Translations under genes and position numbers: made by a program
In this document: one piece after another, positions 60,906 through 64,000 of the stretch
Layout of the letters: every line of letters begins with the position of its first letter
Position numbering within the stretch: position 1 is the first letter of the stretch
Notes under the pieces: generated by a model
The model's input: the letters and a program-made list of their open reading frames with translations, nothing else
Database searches by the model: none
What the model was told of the DNA's origin: nothing
From: Rosa chinensis
Taxonomy: Eukaryota; Streptophyta; Magnoliopsida; Rosales; Rosaceae
Assembly (NCBI RefSeq): GCF_002994745.2
Contig: NC_037089.1
Location: forward strand, 16,200,141-16,264,140
Length of the DNA: 64,000 nucleotides
Reading direction: 5' to 3'

Positions 60906-62186
60906 GTTCTTTATGCTGGAATATATGCTAATCTTTAGTTTGTTGGGTGGATGAGCAACCAAATTTTTGGAGGCACTTTTTCACTATTGACTAGTACCGA
61001 GTGAGTTGCCTCTTGCAATTTGCACCAATTATCAAATTTCAAATAGGTTTTTGTTTTGTTTTCCCAAAAGTCTCAAACTTATCATTTCAAAAGGATCACA
61101 CTGCTTGAAATATGCAGCGACGGAATAAGAAATTACTAAATAGAGTCTAACGCACAATTTTCTACTTTACCAATGAAAGAAATTTAGTTTGCTGAAAACT
61201 AGAAATCTTGTTAAAATTTCCAATTAAATATATATGTATTTTGTTGTTTGGATAACAAGGGATCTTCCAATGGACCAAAAAGATGAAGCTTTTCATTTCA
61301 TTTGGGGGGGGGGGGGAGGAAAGAAGAGGGCATTTGTGTGATTGTGTCATATTCCTATTCGGATTAAGCAATTCATGCCTTTCGTTTAAGATTTTGGGGC
61401 TACATGATCCATGGAACCCCATCAAATCCTTTGTCATTAATTCATTGGATTCAGCTTTAAAACTTTGCACACTTCTACACTCTCTCCTTGCGATTTCTTC
61501 CTCTTCTTTACAGAGCTTCACTGTTATGCTTTCTGCGTCAACTCTATTTGGGGCATCGACCAATAGGACCACTTTTAAAAGTTTCTAGACATATGGTGAC
61601 AAAACCATTAATTGGATTCGAAGTTGGAAGATTAAAATTGAGACATGGATAACAATGGGTATGAATAAAATGGCAGTATTAGTTGGGACAACAATCTACT
61701 ATGGTCTACCATACTGTACTATTATACGCGTAACAATCGGTATAATGTGTGGTTGGGATACTAAAAGCTATAGTAACAACTAAACATCGAAGCCCCTGAA
61801 GTCTTTATTGGCCCCAGCAAAATTGGGCTCCAATTTCAACACTCGAGAGAGATAAAAACCCCAAAAAAACAAAAAAACAAAAATTGGGCTCAAATAGATC
61901 GGGTCCCGGTCCAATCTTGGGCCCAAAACCCACCTCCCTACTTCTTCTCCCTCCTTTTTGTCTGTAATTTTCTTCATTTACTACAGTCGTCGATCTTCTT
62001 CCTTGTTTTTCAAATGAGCTTCTCTTTCACATAATAATCCCAACTCTCCATTTCCAGGTAACTCCAATTCTCTTCTCTTCAAAATTCAATCAAGATCTAA
62101 TTCATTTCTCCGATCCAATTCGATTCGATTCTCCAGAGTCAACAATTCACGATTAAGATCTCGGCTGCTGGATTTGCAGGTCTCCG
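60906..62186. other. Intergenic sequence and 5' region of TWD40-1
   Basis: A run of 12 G lies at about 61304-61316. CT-rich sequence and a CAG just before the TWD40-1 ATG (62178-62180) suggest a 5'UTR, possibly with an intron. A 136-aa minus-strand ORF (61572-61162) shows no recognisable domain and is not called as a gene. Confidence 0.5.
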
Positions 62187-64000
62187 ATGGAGTGGACGAC
62201 GGTGCAGCATCTCGATCTACGACACGTCGCGCGGGGCACCAAACCCCTCCAGCCTCATGCCGCCGCCTTTCATCCGCATCAGGCCCTCGTCGCCGTCGCC
62301 ATCGGCAACTACATCGTCGGTGAGAGCACCCTCGCTTTCCGTTTTTGATTAGTTAGTTACATACTGTGAAATTTTAGTAATTTTCTGCTTCGAATTTGAA
62401 GCATGGATGATGTATGTATCATTCTAGCTAAGTCGCATTGTGTTTGAATTTGAGTTTAGAGTTTACTCCTGAGCTAGTTTTAATGGAATATTGAAGTGCT
62501 TTGTGTGATTAGCTAGTATAAAGATGTGAGATTTTCGGTTGGTGTGGTGAGTGAAAGAAGAAAGCCTCCAGGTTCCTGTGGTTGTTAGAGAATAGTCACA
62601 TGAATGAATGTACTTGGTGTTTCTATGCAATTTGAATAAGGCATGAATGTTTAATCGGTTGATAGTTCTTATGTGTTTGATATATAGTTGTGGAATCGTC
62701 TATCCTTATGTATTAGTGTATATGTAGATTTTCTTCAGGTTCACTTTGTTTGTTTTTAATTGATTTTTTTTTTTTTTTTTTTTTTGTGCACACAGAAATG
62801 GATGCGTTGACGGGAAGCAAGATTGCATCTATTGATATCGGTATACCTGTTATCCGCATGGCATATAGTCCCACGAGTGGCCATTCTGTCATAGCGATCC
62901 ATGAGGTTGGTGCTCTGGATGCCTGTTTGTTTAGCTTTTTTTTAAGATTTGGCGTGTTGCTTGTTGCATCTTTAATGTTAATATGCACTAACTAGAAGCA
63001 TGATTTCATCTATTGATATTGGTATACCTGTCATCCTCGTGTCATAGAGTTCCACAAGAAAGCATTCTCTGATAGTGATCCATGTGGTGGGTGCCCTATA
63101 TGCCCTTCTCTGGTTAGCATGTTTTAGAGATAAGAGTATTTTTTTTTTTCATATCTTTTTGAAAGATTGCGTCTTGCACATCTTTTAAATGTTAATATGC
63201 GATTTTCACTCTTAGGACATTCTAGTTTATCACATGTTTGTTGCCCCATGCCCTACCAGCTTAAGTTATTGGGAACTTCTGGAAATTAATAAATTTAATA
63301 ACTGCAGATGTTTATCTGTAGCAACAACATTCTAATTCATGTTATATTGGTTCATATCCAAAGTTTTACAAACATTGTAACTGCAAATAGAGGCTTTTAT
63401 TATTTACACCAATGTTTCTGTTAAGTGTTCTAGTGGAGTACGGTGGAATTTAACTTTGAAATTCAACATTGGGTTTACTCAAGTTATACACTTTAGCCAT
63501 TCTGTGACTTTTGTATTTTTTTAACTTTTAATTGTTTATACTTGTTGTCCACAATACTAGATATTGCTAATTGATTGGGAGGTCAATGAAAGATAGGTGA
63601 CCCACGATTGAGTCATGCAACTTAGTTACTTTTTACAAACATCTTTATGAGAATTAGTTCCAAGATGCAAGCTTTATTAGCAACTATTATATTATTTATT
63701 TAATTTTCATGGTTGGTTCTTGAAGAAATTGGGCAATTCTCAGTGTATATATAATGGAATACATTTTGTAGTTTCTTTATTAGGTTAATGTTCATTTGTG
63801 GAGCTTTTTGGTGCTTCATCTTCATATTCTTTTGTTGCCTTCTTTGGTGTTAAGAGTCGATATATGGATTCTCAAGCTGCATACTTTATTTGTTCAGCAT
63901 TCTTCCAGAGCAGCCTGTTTCGTATGTAAATGAACGTTTCGTGTTTTGTTTGCTTAAACGTGGATTTGTTTATACCCCATTCTGTAGGATGGTACTATTC
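62187..64000 (+). CDS. TWD40-1: TWD40-1, TPLATE-complex WD40 subunit (5' end only)
   Basis: Exons 62187-62319, 62796-62905 and 63988 to beyond the window join in frame with GT..AG introns. They encode MEWTTVQHLDLRHVARGTKP, QPHAAAFHPHQALVAVAIG, EMDALTGSKIASIDIG, VIRMAYSPTSGHSVIAIHE and DGTI. This is the first WD40 blade of a large beta-propeller protein. The sequence matches what I recall of Arabidopsis TWD40-1 (At3g50590), a core subunit of the TPLATE complex, the plant adaptor for clathrin-mediated endocytosis at the plasma membrane. Only about 86 residues of a protein of more than 1,000 are inside the window. Intron 2 (62906-63987) contains a decayed copy of exon 2. Confidence 0.9.
62995..63202 (+). 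pseudogene. Decayed tandem copy of TWD40-1 exon 2
   Basis: The sequence from GAAGCATGATTTCATCTATT repeats 62814-62990, including the 3' part of exon 2, its donor region and part of intron 2. The copy reads ISSIDIGIPVI and then hits a stop, and later keeps HSLIVIHV before a GTGGG in place of the GTTGG donor. It lacks a good acceptor and cannot be a working exon. Confidence 0.85.

Noticed and set aside
61162..61572. 136-aa minus-strand ORF as a gene
   Set aside because: No recognisable domain, no splice or promoter support, and part of it translates the G-run and AT-rich sequence.

Overview
This is nuclear DNA of a flowering plant, almost certainly a eudicot. Genes are split by short GT..AG introns, spacers are AT-rich, and the sequence is filled with plant transposon families (Copia, Gypsy, hAT, Mutator-like or MULE, CACTA, Tourist, SINE). 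A rosid, perhaps Rosaceae, would fit, but I cannot prove the family from sequence alone. I find no bacterial, organellar or viral gene system and no CRISPR array. Five genes look real: a histidine phosphatase (phosphoglycerate mutase-like; 4936-7099, +), a CDPK-related kinase of the CRK5 type (15513-18983, +), a SAP-domain protein (47889-49972, +), an atypical short-chain dehydrogenase (53891-54881, -) and the 5' end of the TPLATE-complex subunit TWD40-1 (62187 to beyond the window, +). From memory, four of them match a run of Arabidopsis chromosome 3 neighbours (At3g50520, At3g50530, At3g50560, At3g50590), so this appears to be a conserved gene block. Layout: 1-3794 is the gag/integrase half of a decayed Copia element on the minus strand. 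4-19 kb is a fairly gene-rich stretch holding the phosphatase, CRK5, a retroposon with an 11-bp target duplication and small tandem repeats. 19.7-45.2 kb is a transposon block: a foldback, a truncated hAT transposase gene, a Gypsy element with about 3.1-kb LTRs and only gag inside, a set of nested long-TIR MULEs (31256-38052), a CACTA end with a ribosomal protein L7 fragment, an LTR-like segment and two decayed minus-strand gene fragments. 45.8-47.7 kb holds more MULE remnants. 47.9-55 kb holds the SAP and SDR genes plus a SINE. 55.9-60.9 kb holds a hAT-like remnant, a Tourist element with a MULE MITE inside it, and a Pack-MULE. TWD40-1 begins at 62.2 kb. The best material is in the transposons. 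Several insertions can be read to the base from their target-site duplications: AAGATGTTA (9 bp), TTTTATCAT (9 bp), ATCACGTG (8 bp) and TAA (3 bp). At least two MULEs carry pieces of host genes: a GT14-type glycosyltransferase and a 2OG-Fe(II) oxygenase. One MULE is a nearly complete palindrome whose arms each hold two tRNA-like pol III promoter segments. The five host genes show no sign of working as one pathway; they are syntenic neighbours.
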